The notes under the pieces are model-generated. The model searched no databases. It had not been told where the DNA came from and was given only the letters and a program-made list of their open reading frames with translations. Shown piece after piece: positions 52,452 to 60,855 of a stretch of DNA of 64,000 nucleotides; position 1 is the stretch's first letter; the number at the start of each line of letters is the position of its first letter. The translations under genes were made by a program, and so were the position numbers. The stretch is taken from contig CAVVFN010000001.1 in the NCBI GenBank assembly GCA_963747515.1, forward strand, positions 248,001 through 312,000. The letters are read 5' to 3'. The stretch comes from Mariniphaga sp963747515. Lineage in GTDB: Bacteria > Bacteroidota > Bacteroidia > Bacteroidales > Prolixibacteraceae.

Positions 52452-53212
52452 TAAAAATTCCAGTTCTTTAATTCTTCAAGTGATTTGTAACAAGTCATAT
52501 CAACTGACACGGGCACTATTGAGACAAAATTATTTAATAAGGCTTCAATATCTGTTTCAGGAGAACCCTCTTCAAAATTTTTAAAATAACCAGACAGCCA
52601 ATGATATTCTCTTCCGTGAGGATCAACCCTTTTTTCAAATTCTTCCACCCATTTTCCGTGAGTTTGCCTGCACATTTTTATTCCTTTCGGTTTTCCTTTG
52701 GGTATATTAACATTTAAACAAGTGAAGGAGGGTATCCCGTTATCCAGTACTTTCTGAAAAATCTTAGCTACAACTATTTTTGCCTTTGAAAAATCAGCAT
52801 CAGGATTAAAATCTGTGAGAGAGAAACCTATGGATGGCACTCCATGCAGGCTGCCCTCTATGGCAGCACCCATGGTGCCACTATAGATTATGCTGATTGA
52901 GGAGTTTGCTCCATGATTAATTCCTGAAACTACAAAATCAGGTTTACGGTCAAATAAATTGTTGAAACTAAGTTTTACACTATCAACCGGCGTCCCGTTA
53001 CATTTCCAGGTTGATACGCCGTGAATTTTATCAACAGGTACTGTCCGTAGTGGCTGGTCTACTGTAATTCCACATGCTTTTCCTGACATGGAAACTTCAG
53101 AAGATATTACAACCACCTCTCCGAAAAACTTCATAACTTCAACCAGTTCCCGGAGCCCTTTTGCGTGAATGCCGTCGTCGTTTGTAACTAATATTAAAGG
53201 TTTTTCTGCCAT
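52451..53212 (-). CDS. surE: 5'/3'-nucleotidase SurE
   Basis: A 253-residue SurE that dephosphorylates nucleoside 5' and 3' monophosphates. The metal site is in LVTNDDGIHAKGLREL and the conserved segments GTPVDSVKLSFNNLF, VSGINHGANSSISIIYSGTMGAA and SIGFSL follow. I chose the ATG at 53212, directly before the first strand; an upstream ATG adds ten residues that are not family-like. First gene of the surE-membrane protein-lpxB unit. Confidence 0.96.
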   Translation of the reverse strand: MAEKPLILVTNDDGIHAKGLRELVEVMKFFGEVVVISSEVSMSGKACGITVDQPLRTVPVDKIHGVSTWKCNGTPVDSVKLSFNNLFDRKPDFVVSGINHGANSSISIIYSGTMGAAIEGSLHGVPSIGFSLTDFNPDADFSKAKIVVAKIFQKVLDNGIPSFTCLNVNIPKGKPKGIKMCRQTHGKWVEEFEKRVDPHGREYHWLSGYFKNFEEGSPETDIEALLNNFVSIVPVSVDMTCYKSLEELKNWNF

Positions 53213-53416
53213 ATTTATTTTCAAATAGCAAATATAATTCAAAATCCGGAAGAAAAAGAATTAATACCATATGCAGAGTATGTGCACTAAATGATTTTAA
53301 CATGCAAGCAGGTAAATTTAGTTGTTTTAACTAAAAGATATTTTTTGCCGGCTAATCCTTGACCCTTTTTTAATGGGTTTTACTATCTTTCGTAATCGTA
53401 TTATCATTGGAATGAT

Positions 53417-54205
53417 ATGAAAAAGGATAATTTAGAAAACATTGATTTCAATCATGCCCCTGTAATCCGGAAAACGTTTTTCCGCTTTTACGAAGAATTA
53501 AACGATCACCTTCCAAAAAAATGGAAAAAACAAAAGTTTTTATATGAGTTTAAGGGAAAACCTTCGGTAATGAATACCATTCAGGCTATTGGGGTTCCGC
53601 ATAGTGAAGTGGATTTAATACTGGTAAATGGTGAATCTGTTGGATTTGATTATCAAATGTCAGGAGGGGAATATATTTCGGTGTATCCCTTATTTGAGTC
53701 GCTTGATATTTCGCCATTGGTACGGTTAAGGGCTAAGCCATTGCGCCAAAACCGCTTTATTGTGGATGTGAATTTAGGGAAGTTGGCACAAAAACTGCGA
53801 TTGCTGGGATTTGATACTCTTTTTAAAAATGATTTTGAAGATGATGAAATCGTTAAAATCTCTCTGAATGAGCAAAGGATTATTTTAACCCGCGACAGGG
53901 GAATTTTAAAGCAGAATGTGGTTACTCATGGATACTGGCTCAGGAATGACGATCCTAAGAAGCAGTTGGCAGAGGTGATTGAACGCCTGCAACTTCAAAA
54001 TGATTTCAGGCCATTTATCCGTTGTTCCAACTGCAACGGTAAATTGCATGATGTTGGTAAAGATCAGCTTAGCGGGAGGCTTTTGGAAGATACATTGTCA
54101 TTTTATAATGAATTCTGGGAATGTACTGAGTGTAGAAAAATATACTGGCAAGGTTCTCACTTCAAGCATATCCTCCAATGGATAAATGATTTAAAAGCCA
54201 GTTAG
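53417..54205 (+). CDS. Mut7-C RNase domain protein with ubiquitin-like N-terminus
   Basis: A 262-residue protein with two parts. Residues 1-100 form a ubiquitin-like fold seen before Mut7-C domains (FLYEFKGKPSVMNTIQAIGVP, VDLILVNGESVGFDYQM). Residues 112-250 are a Mut7-C PIN-like RNase domain (FIVDVNLGKLAQKLRLLGFDT, IILTRDRGILKQ) ending in a zinc ribbon of four cysteines (CSNCNGKL, CTECRKIYW). The acidic residues in D-V-N-L-G and TRDRG fit the metal site. RNase activity and target are not known. Confidence 0.9.
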   Translation: MKKDNLENIDFNHAPVIRKTFFRFYEELNDHLPKKWKKQKFLYEFKGKPSVMNTIQAIGVPHSEVDLILVNGESVGFDYQMSGGEYISVYPLFESLDISPLVRLRAKPLRQNRFIVDVNLGKLAQKLRLLGFDTLFKNDFEDDEIVKISLNEQRIILTRDRGILKQNVVTHGYWLRNDDPKKQLAEVIERLQLQNDFRPFIRCSNCNGKLHDVGKDQLSGRLLEDTLSFYNEFWECTECRKIYWQGSHFKHILQWINDLKAS

Positions 54206-54235
54206 CTTTATTTGTTTTGCGTTAAACCTATCATT

Positions 54236-54460
54236 ATGGCACGTTGGTTAATCATAGCAGGAATTGTATTGGTTGTATCAGGAGTTCTTCTTTATGCTGT
54301 ACCAGGGCTTTTTACCTGGTTTGGAAAATTACCAGGTGACATTAGAATTGAAAAGGGAAATTCCAGAATATTCTTTCCCGTTACCTCAATGATAGTGATA
54401 AGTATTCTGCTTACACTTATTATAAATTTGATAAAATATCTGGGAAAATTATTTTTTTGA
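54236..54460 (+). CDS. DUF2905 family small membrane protein
   Basis: A 74-residue protein with two hydrophobic segments (residues 3-22 and 46-66) and the DUF2905 signature FTWFGKLPGDIRIEKGNSRIFFP between them. I chose MARWLIIAG at 54236 over an upstream ATG. The function is not known. It lies 30 bases after the Mut7-C gene and is convergent with the cold-shock gene, with stop codons 5 bases apart. Confidence 0.88.
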   Translation: MARWLIIAGIVLVVSGVLLYAVPGLFTWFGKLPGDIRIEKGNSRIFFPVTSMIVISILLTLIINLIKYLGKLFF

Positions 54461-54465
54461 CAAGT

Positions 54466-54915
54466 TTATCTGACTACTTTCACCTGAACAGCAACGGGGC
54501 CTTTTTGTCCTTTTTCTACTTCATAATTGACAAGATTTCCCTCCTTGACTTCTTCCAGCATATTATTTACATGCAAAAATATGCTTTCCTTGGTTTGTTG
54601 GTCGGTGATGAACCCAAACCCTTTTGATGAATTGAAATAGGTTACTGTTCCTTTTCTTATTGGATCAGGTTCATAATTTGCCCCTCTTGGTACACTAACC
54701 TGTATGTCCTCAACATTCACTTTTTCCTTTTTATCGGGATCCGGAGGTGTATCGGTGATATTGCCATGTTCATCAACAAAAGCAATCATATCGTCAAGGC
54801 TGTTGCTTTTACTGTTTTCCTTGCGCGCTATCCGTTTCTTCTCTTTTTCCTTTCTCTTTTTTTCTTTTTTGTTTCTAACGTCTTTTTTGTTAAATGATTC
54901 CTGAGATCTTCCCAT
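54466..54915 (-). CDS. Cold-shock domain protein with charged N-terminal extension
   Basis: A 149-residue protein. The C-terminal 70 residues are a cold-shock domain with RNP1 GFGFIT and RNP2-like SIFLHVN motifs. The N-terminal 80 residues are an extension: a Lys/Arg/Glu-rich stretch (residues 15-35) followed by acidic sequence. It likely binds single-stranded RNA, and the basic part may add affinity. The start at 54915 (MGRSQESF) was preferred to an ATG 25 codons upstream that lies in intergenic-like sequence. Confidence 0.9.
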   Translation of the reverse strand: MGRSQESFNKKDVRNKKEKKRKEKEKKRIARKENSKSNSLDDMIAFVDEHGNITDTPPDPDKKEKVNVEDIQVSVPRGANYEPDPIRKGTVTYFNSSKGFGFITDQQTKESIFLHVNNMLEEVKEGNLVNYEVEKGQKGPVAVQVKVVR

Positions 54916-55118
54916 ATATAATTTTCTGCTAATTTTTTTTAAAGATATACAAATTGTTTTTAATTGCCTAAAAAAAGTAGATTTCTGCAAAAAATTTGTA
55001 TAGAAAGGATCAAATCATACACTGCAGGTGTTGACTGTTATCAGGAGATTTAACTGATTTTTAGGGGTTGAAATACCAGCAACAAGGCATTGGATCCAGC
55101 AACAGTTTTATCTGCTTG

Positions 55119-55886
55119 TTAAATCAGTCGTGTGCCTTTTCCTGTTAACATGTTTTCGGGATTGGTGATCAATACTTCTTTTACGCCATGTTTTTTGGCT
55201 CTGAATCCATTTTCAAGTTTAGGAATCATGCCGGCATTTATGATTTTCTCATTTTGATACTGTTGAAATTCGGCAGCACTAAGTTCATGCAACATGCTGT
55301 GCTCATCTGCCTCATTTAGTAAAACACCCTTTTTATCGAAACAGTAAAAAAGATATACACTAAAATGACTTGCAAGCTCTGCTGCCAGTTCAGCAGCAAT
55401 AGTATCGGCATTTGTGTTCAATAATTGTCCTTTGCCATCATGGGTAAGTGGAGCAATTACAGGAACTACATTTTCATCGAGAAGAATTCTTAATTCACGG
55501 CTGTTTACATCATCGATATCTCCAACAAATCCATAGTCGATTTCCTGCACAGGTCTTTTGCGTGCACTTATAAGGTTCAAATCGGCACCACTTAAACCAA
55601 TAGCATTACATCCCCTGGATTGCAACTGGGCAACTATTTTTTTATTAACCAGACCACCGTAAACCATTGTTACAACTTCAAGCATCGACTGCCCGGTAAT
55701 CCGACGCCCATCTGCCATCTGTGTTTCAATGCCTAATTTGGCAGCAATATCGGTTGCCGTTTTTCCTCCTCCATGCACCAGAATCTTATATCCGGATATC
55801 CGGATAAATTGATCGAGCAATGCATTAAGTGAAGAAGTTTCCTCCACTACTTTGCCACCTACTTTTATTATAGTTAATCGATCCAT
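55119..55886 (-). CDS. argB: Acetylglutamate kinase
   Basis: A 255-residue amino acid kinase that phosphorylates N-acetylglutamate (or a succinyl analogue, as some Bacteroidota use) in arginine synthesis. Features: IIKVGGKVVEE, ILVHGGGKTATDIA, GRRITG and NADTIAAELAAEL, ending near GKGTRLI. It is 18 bases downstream of hisH, at the end of the his operon. The other arginine genes are not in the window, and the place of argB here is unusual. Confidence 0.92.
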   Translation of the reverse strand: MDRLTIIKVGGKVVEETSSLNALLDQFIRISGYKILVHGGGKTATDIAAKLGIETQMADGRRITGQSMLEVVTMVYGGLVNKKIVAQLQSRGCNAIGLSGADLNLISARKRPVQEIDYGFVGDIDDVNSRELRILLDENVVPVIAPLTHDGKGQLLNTNADTIAAELAAELASHFSVYLFYCFDKKGVLLNEADEHSMLHELSAAEFQQYQNEKIINAGMIPKLENGFRAKKHGVKEVLITNPENMLTGKGTRLI

Positions 55887-55904
55887 TGGTTTGGTATAAA
55901 ACAG

Positions 55905-56504
55905 TTAAAGGTTTAAAAAGTTTTGCAAGATGACCGCTCCCACTTCTCCGCTTTTTTCAGGATGAAACTGGGTTGCGTAAAAATTATCTTTTTGCAATGC
56001 TGCACTGAATGGAAGTATGTAATCACAGACAGCTGCAGTATGTTCTCCAAGTCCGGCATAATAGGAATGAACGAAATACACATATTGGTTTTCCTGTTCC
56101 TTGGAGAAAAGCCCTGGTTTTAGTTGATAAAGTGCATTCCATCCCATATGTGGAACTTTGGTGATGTATTCCTGACCTGCATCAGGTTTAAAACGTTTTA
56201 CTTTTTCATCAAAGATGCCCAGGCAGTTAGTGTCGCCTTCTTCAGTATGTGAGCACATAAGCTGAAGACCAAGGCAAATGCCCAATACCGGTTGTTTAAG
56301 TGATACTATCAATTCGTCGAGATTATGCTTGCGAAGGTACTCCATTGTAGTGCTGGCTTCACCAACACCTGGGAAAATAACTTTATCAGCATCTTTTATT
56401 CTTCCGGGGTCGGCGGAAATGGTTGCTTCTATTCCAAATCTTTTTAATGCATTATCAACAGATTCTATATTTCCTGCATTGTATTTTATTATTACCAATT
56501 TCAT
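55905..56504 (-). CDS. hisH: Imidazole glycerol phosphate synthase, glutamine amidotransferase subunit
   Basis: A 199-residue class I glutaminase. The nucleophile Cys is in LGICLGLQLM; His and Glu are in TQFHPEKSG. It supplies ammonia to HisF for the fifth step of histidine synthesis. hisF, hisA and hisI, which usually follow hisH in Bacteroidota, are absent here: argB follows at 18 bases. A four-helix-bundle gene lies upstream. Confidence 0.95.
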   Translation of the reverse strand: MKLVIIKYNAGNIESVDNALKRFGIEATISADPGRIKDADKVIFPGVGEASTTMEYLRKHNLDELIVSLKQPVLGICLGLQLMCSHTEEGDTNCLGIFDEKVKRFKPDAGQEYITKVPHMGWNALYQLKPGLFSKEQENQYVYFVHSYYAGLGEHTAAVCDYILPFSAALQKDNFYATQFHPEKSGEVGAVILQNFLNL

Positions 56505-56542
56505 TTCTTAAAGCATTTGTATTTTTTGCCGGTTAGCAGCAG

Positions 56543-56968
56543 TCAGTTTAATAGCCAGAAGGCAAATTCCTCAGATTCAGATTCCATTTTTTTTCCTGTA
56601 GCTGTTTGGTTGCAGTTAAAAGATTTTAAGAGTGTTTTTATAATCCGGCTAATTTCACTCAGGCTATTTGAGAGTGAATGGTATTCATCTATTGAAATCA
56701 GATTCAGATTTAATGCCATTTTTAGTAAATTATAAAGTTCCAACAATGAACCGGCAGAAGTTTTAAGAAATTGTTGCATTGAAACACTCGTTTGCCGGCC
56801 CAGTGCTTTTTCTATTTCAGCAGGCACAGAATCAGCAGCCTGAAGAATCTGGGTAAAAACATCAGCATGCTCATTTTTATCATAAGTTGAGGTAATATTA
56901 TAATGCTGAGCCAAAAAAATCAAATCTCTTTGCCATTCTTTAAATTCTTTTGAATCTTTCATTTTCAT
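56543..56968 (-). CDS. Four-helix-bundle protein (S23-like)
   Basis: A 141-residue all-helical protein resembling the S23/four-helix-bundle family. The family core appears as DSVPAEIEKALGRQTSVSMQ and FLKTSAGSLLELYNLLKMAL, where typical members read SIAEGxGR and GSxxEL. Relatives are found in 23S rRNA intervening sequences or as stray genes. Here it is inserted between tlpA and hisH in the his operon, 38 bases before hisH. The function is unknown. Confidence 0.78.
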   Translation of the reverse strand: MKMKDSKEFKEWQRDLIFLAQHYNITSTYDKNEHADVFTQILQAADSVPAEIEKALGRQTSVSMQQFLKTSAGSLLELYNLLKMALNLNLISIDEYHSLSNSLSEISRIIKTLLKSFNCNQTATGKKMESESEEFAFWLLN

Positions 56969-57010
56969 AAGGTTTTTGTTTTTGAAATACTATTGGCTTT
57001 TTAATGGTCA

Positions 57011-57559
57011 TCAATTGTTTTTTAGAAGTGAATCAATTACCTGTTTCATTTCATTAAATTCTTCTTCTTTGAAAAGCCGGGTCATGAAAACAATTTTGCC
57101 TGAACGGTCTATGATCACGTTTCTGGTTACACCGGCTCCTTCTGCAGCAAATGTATGGAAGATTTCACCGTTTGGATCAAGTGCCAGCGGATAAGTTATT
57201 TTCATACCGGAGGCAAACTTTTTTACCGTTTCCGGCGGCTCTTTAAGATCGATTCCTATAAGTGCAAAATCGCTTCTGTTCTTATGTTTCTGCCAGATTT
57301 CATTTTCAATATGAGGCATCTCGTTCCTGCATACCCCACACCAGCTTGCCGTAAACTGCAACATCACCACCTTGCCTTTTAAACCGGCTGTTGAAATAGT
57401 GGTGCCATCTGTCAGCTTCATTGTTATATCAGGCATTTGCTGGCCGGTTTTCACTATATATCCATAATCAGCTGGTACTTTCTGGGGGGGAACCCGACTT
57501 TGTCCCCATGCTGTTGCATTCATTAGAAGAATTAAAAAAATAAAACCTGCTTTTTTCAT
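57011..57559 (-). CDS. TlpA-family disulfide reductase, exported
   Basis: A 182-residue protein with an N-terminal signal peptide (residues 1-19, ending AWG) and a TlpA/ResA-type thioredoxin domain: FTASWCGVCRNEMPHIE carries the CxxC and GVTRNVIID the cis-loop region. It would keep envelope thiols reduced. It starts 10 bases after purU and lies inside the his operon, which is an odd place for it. It differs clearly from the other TlpA-like protein at 41869. Confidence 0.9.
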   Translation of the reverse strand: MKKAGFIFLILLMNATAWGQSRVPPQKVPADYGYIVKTGQQMPDITMKLTDGTTISTAGLKGKVVMLQFTASWCGVCRNEMPHIENEIWQKHKNRSDFALIGIDLKEPPETVKKFASGMKITYPLALDPNGEIFHTFAAEGAGVTRNVIIDRSGKIVFMTRLFKEEEFNEMKQVIDSLLKNN

Positions 57560-57569
57560 AACCTGCAAA

Positions 57570-58454
57570 TTAGTTGAAAACTACAGTTCTGTTCTTATAA
57601 ACAAGAATTTTTCGCTGCAAATGCTTGTAAACTGCCTGCGAAAGTACAATTTTTTCCAAATCGCGTCCCTTTCGAATTAAGTTTTGTATGGTGTCAACAT
57701 GACTGCAGCGTGTAACATCCTGTTCTATTATTGGCCCGGCATCCAAATCGGAAGTAACATAATGGCTGGTGGCGCCTATTATTTTAACACCACGTTCATG
57801 CGCTGCATGATAGGGTCTGGCTCCGGCAAATGCAGGTAAAAAGGAATGATGGATGTTAATGATTTTGTTGGAATACTGCGTTACAAAATCCTGCGAAAAT
57901 ATCTGCATATACCGGGCAAGAACCATAAAATCAATTCTGTTCTTTTTTAACAGTTCAATCTCTTTTTGTTCCTGATCGTACTTATTATCGGCTGTCACCG
58001 GGAAATAGTAAAATTTTATGCCAAATTGTTCTGCTACCGGTTTTAACAGTTCATGATTGCTGACAATGAAGGGGATCTCCACATCCCATTCACCGGCAGT
58101 ATAACGCGCCAGTATATCGAACAGGCAATGTGCCATTTTTGATACAAACAGTGCCATGCGGGGAATTTTATCGGAGAAATAAAGTTTCCATTTCATATCC
58201 AGAGGCATGCCTATAAGTATCTGAAAATATTCCCCAATTTTTTCAGTAGGGATGGCAAAACCATCCAGTTCCCATTCTACCCGCATATAGAATATTTTTT
58301 CCTGCCGGTCGACATGCTGGTCAAGATATATGATGTTTCCACCGTTGTTGTTGAGAAATTCCGTTACGGTTGAAATTATTCCCTGCCGGTCGGGGCAGTG
58401 AATCAGTAAAATGGCTGTGTTTTTTTTCTCACGTAATGGTTTTATCGTTTCCAT
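57570..58454 (-). CDS. purU: Formyltetrahydrofolate deformylase
   Basis: A 294-residue PurU: an ACT domain (residues 12-90, LIHCPDRQGIISTVTEFL) followed by a formyltransferase-type hydrolase domain. The catalytic set is NHELLKP (Asn/His), NIHHSFLPAFAGARPYH (His) and SDLDAGPIIEQD (Asp). It hydrolyses 10-formyltetrahydrofolate to formate and tetrahydrofolate, and so balances one-carbon units. Placed between hisB and tlpA in the his operon; the link to histidine synthesis may be the purine/AICAR cycle, by inference. Confidence 0.94.
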   Translation of the reverse strand: METIKPLREKKNTAILLIHCPDRQGIISTVTEFLNNNGGNIIYLDQHVDRQEKIFYMRVEWELDGFAIPTEKIGEYFQILIGMPLDMKWKLYFSDKIPRMALFVSKMAHCLFDILARYTAGEWDVEIPFIVSNHELLKPVAEQFGIKFYYFPVTADNKYDQEQKEIELLKKNRIDFMVLARYMQIFSQDFVTQYSNKIINIHHSFLPAFAGARPYHAAHERGVKIIGATSHYVTSDLDAGPIIEQDVTRCSHVDTIQNLIRKGRDLEKIVLSQAVYKHLQRKILVYKNRTVVFN

Positions 58455-58512
58455 TTGTAAAAATTTATGCCTTTTTGAGAAATCACCTTCTCACTGAAAA
58501 AATGGTTACCCT

Positions 58513-59634
58513 TTATAATGTTCCTTTTGTAGAGGGCAAATCAAAATTATACAGATCTCTCCGGATAGCCATCTTTATTGCTTTGGCCAGTGCTTTAAAA
58601 ATGGCTTCTATTTTATGATGTTCATTATTGCCTTCCACTTTAATATTCAGATTACATTTTGCCGAATCGGAAAACGATTTAAAAAAATGCATAAACATTT
58701 CAGTTGGCATATCCCCTAATTTCTCCCGTTTAAATTCAGCCTCCCAGACCAGCCATGGGCGTCCGCCAAAATCGATGGCTACCTGTGCCAGGCAATCATC
58801 CATGGGCAGGCAAAAGCCATAGCGTTCCATTCCGGTTTTATTGCCAACGGCTTTTTGAAATGCCTCCCCCAATGCAAGTGCTGTGTCTTCAATGGTGTGG
58901 TGCTCGTCAACTTCCAGGTCACCCTTTACCCGAATATCCAGGTCAACACCGGCATGACGCCCGATCTGATTAAGCATGTGGTCGAAAAAGTTCAATCCGG
59001 TTGATATGGTGCATTTCCCCGATCCATCGAGATTCAAAAACACCCTGATATCTGTTTCTTTTGTTGTCCGCCTCACTTCTGCGGTTCGTTCAGGAGCTGC
59101 CACACAAGCGTAAATATCGTCCCAGTCTTCTGAAACAAGCACGCAATGATTTTCCAGCCCGCTTGCCACGAGTTCCTGGGACAGGGTGCCGTTATTTAGT
59201 AATATACCTTTGGCTCCAAGGTTCTTTGCCAGTTCAATGTCGGTTAACCGATCGCCAATGACAAAGCTGTTGGCCAAATCGTATTCTCCGTTCAGGTACT
59301 TTCCAAGGAGCCCGGTTTTTGGCTTTCTTGTAGGCAAATTCTCGTGTAAAAAACTTTTGTCAACCAGTACATCGTCGAAAACCACTCCTTCGTTTTCAAA
59401 TGACTTAATAATTTTATCCTGCACCAACCAATAGCTTTCTTCAGGATAGGATGTGGTGCCCATTCCGTCCTGGTTGGTAACAATTACCAGTTCATAATCC
59501 AGGTTTTTTTGAATGAGGTAAAGGTTGCGGAAAACTCCCGGTACAAACTCCAGCTTCTCCAGTGTATCGATCTGTTCATCTTCCGGTTCAAAAATCAAGG
59601 TTCCGTCCCTGTCTAAAAATATTGCTCGTTTCAT
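58513..59634 (-). CDS. hisB: Bifunctional histidinol-phosphatase / imidazoleglycerol-phosphate dehydratase
   Basis: A 373-residue fusion as in E. coli. The N-terminal HAD phosphatase (residues 1-165) has FLDRDGTLIF and VIGDRLTDIELAKN. The Zn-binding Cys loop of the E. coli enzyme is missing: in its place is FLHENLPTRKP without cysteines. The dehydratase domain (about 180-373) carries its metal-binding His motifs in GLNFFDHMLNQIGRHAG and VDEHHTIEDTALALGE. It performs the sixth and eighth steps of histidine synthesis. In the his operon between hisC and purU. Confidence 0.96.
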   Translation of the reverse strand: MKRAIFLDRDGTLIFEPEDEQIDTLEKLEFVPGVFRNLYLIQKNLDYELVIVTNQDGMGTTSYPEESYWLVQDKIIKSFENEGVVFDDVLVDKSFLHENLPTRKPKTGLLGKYLNGEYDLANSFVIGDRLTDIELAKNLGAKGILLNNGTLSQELVASGLENHCVLVSEDWDDIYACVAAPERTAEVRRTTKETDIRVFLNLDGSGKCTISTGLNFFDHMLNQIGRHAGVDLDIRVKGDLEVDEHHTIEDTALALGEAFQKAVGNKTGMERYGFCLPMDDCLAQVAIDFGGRPWLVWEAEFKREKLGDMPTEMFMHFFKSFSDSAKCNLNIKVEGNNEHHKIEAIFKALAKAIKMAIRRDLYNFDLPSTKGTL

Positions 59635-59744
59635 GCTTTTGTTATTTTACCCTGGCTTTTACCTGTCTAAAATCTTTATTCTTCAGATGGCGACAAATGG
59701 TTGCACTTCAAGTTTCGCAATTTTTCCTGAATTAATGATAAAAA

Positions 59745-60776
59745 TTAGATTAATTCTTTCAATGTACTTATCAACTGATCGTTTTCCTCGGGTGTGCCTG
59801 TTGTAATCCGAAGGCTATCTTCACAAAGAAATACCCTGGAACGGTCGCGGACAATCACTCCTTTGCTTTTTAAAAATGCATAAATGCCTTGTGCATCGTT
59901 CATTCTCACTAATATAAAATTTGCATCAGAGGGAAAAACCTTTAGTACAAACGGAAGTTCCTTCAACAGCCTGCTCAATTTTTCCCGTTCTTTTATAATT
60001 TGTTTTACCCATTTCTCTGTCTGTATGCGGTTTTCAATCAGCTCCAATGCCTTTTGCTGGGTAAGGATGTTAAGGTTGTACGGGTATTTTATTTTACTTA
60101 GCACCGAAACGATCTCAGGTGCGGCAAAAGCCATTCCTAAACGAATTCCTGCCATACCCCATGCCTTTGAAAATGTTTGCAGTATCACCAGGTTGGAAAA
60201 TTTATTCAATTGAGGCAGTAATGATATTTCAGGTGCAAAATCAACATAGGCTTCATCCAATATCACAATCCCATTAAAATTTTGTACGACCTCCAGTATG
60301 GCTTCTTTTTGAAGGCTGTTTCCGCTTGGATTGTTTGGCGAACAAAGAAAAACAAGCTTTGTATTATCGTTGGCAGATTTCAGAAGTTGCCGGGAATTTA
60401 ATTCGAAATCCTTGGTAAGAGGTACTTTAATAACCCCTGCATTATTTATTCCGGCTGCTACCTGATACATACCGTATGTAGGATCGATGGTAATAATATT
60501 GTCTTCCCCCGGCTCGCAGAATGCACGAATGAGCAGGTCGATGGGTTCATCGCTACCGTTGCCCAGAAAGATTTGTTCCGGAGTAACCTTCTTTAATCCG
60601 GCAATTTTTTCCTTCAGTTTTCTTTGCAGCGGGTCGGGGTAGCGATTGTACGGCTGATTGAACGGATTTTCATTGGCATCAAGAAATACCATCGCTTCGC
60701 CTGAATACTCATCACGTGCCGAAGAATACGGCTGCAGGGATTTAATGTTTTTACGGAGTAGTCTGTCCAAGTTCAT
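59745..60776 (-). CDS. hisC: Histidinol-phosphate aminotransferase
   Basis: A 343-residue PLP aminotransferase of fold type I. FLGNGSDEPIDLLIRAFCEPG binds the cofactor phosphate, CSPNNPSGNSL and VILDEAYVDFAPE follow, and the Schiff-base Lys is in LQTFSKAWGMAGIRLG. The C-terminus shows TTGTPEEN. It converts imidazole acetol phosphate to histidinol phosphate. It lies between hisD (79-base gap) and hisB (110-base gap). Confidence 0.96.
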   Translation of the reverse strand: MNLDRLLRKNIKSLQPYSSARDEYSGEAMVFLDANENPFNQPYNRYPDPLQRKLKEKIAGLKKVTPEQIFLGNGSDEPIDLLIRAFCEPGEDNIITIDPTYGMYQVAAGINNAGVIKVPLTKDFELNSRQLLKSANDNTKLVFLCSPNNPSGNSLQKEAILEVVQNFNGIVILDEAYVDFAPEISLLPQLNKFSNLVILQTFSKAWGMAGIRLGMAFAAPEIVSVLSKIKYPYNLNILTQQKALELIENRIQTEKWVKQIIKEREKLSRLLKELPFVLKVFPSDANFILVRMNDAQGIYAFLKSKGVIVRDRSRVFLCEDSLRITTGTPEENDQLISTLKELI

Positions 60777-60855
60777 TTTGTTGTTGTATTTTAATTTTGC
60801 CTTTCATACATCAATTCCTTCAGGAGGTTTTAATCTTTATAAAAAGGTTTTTACC

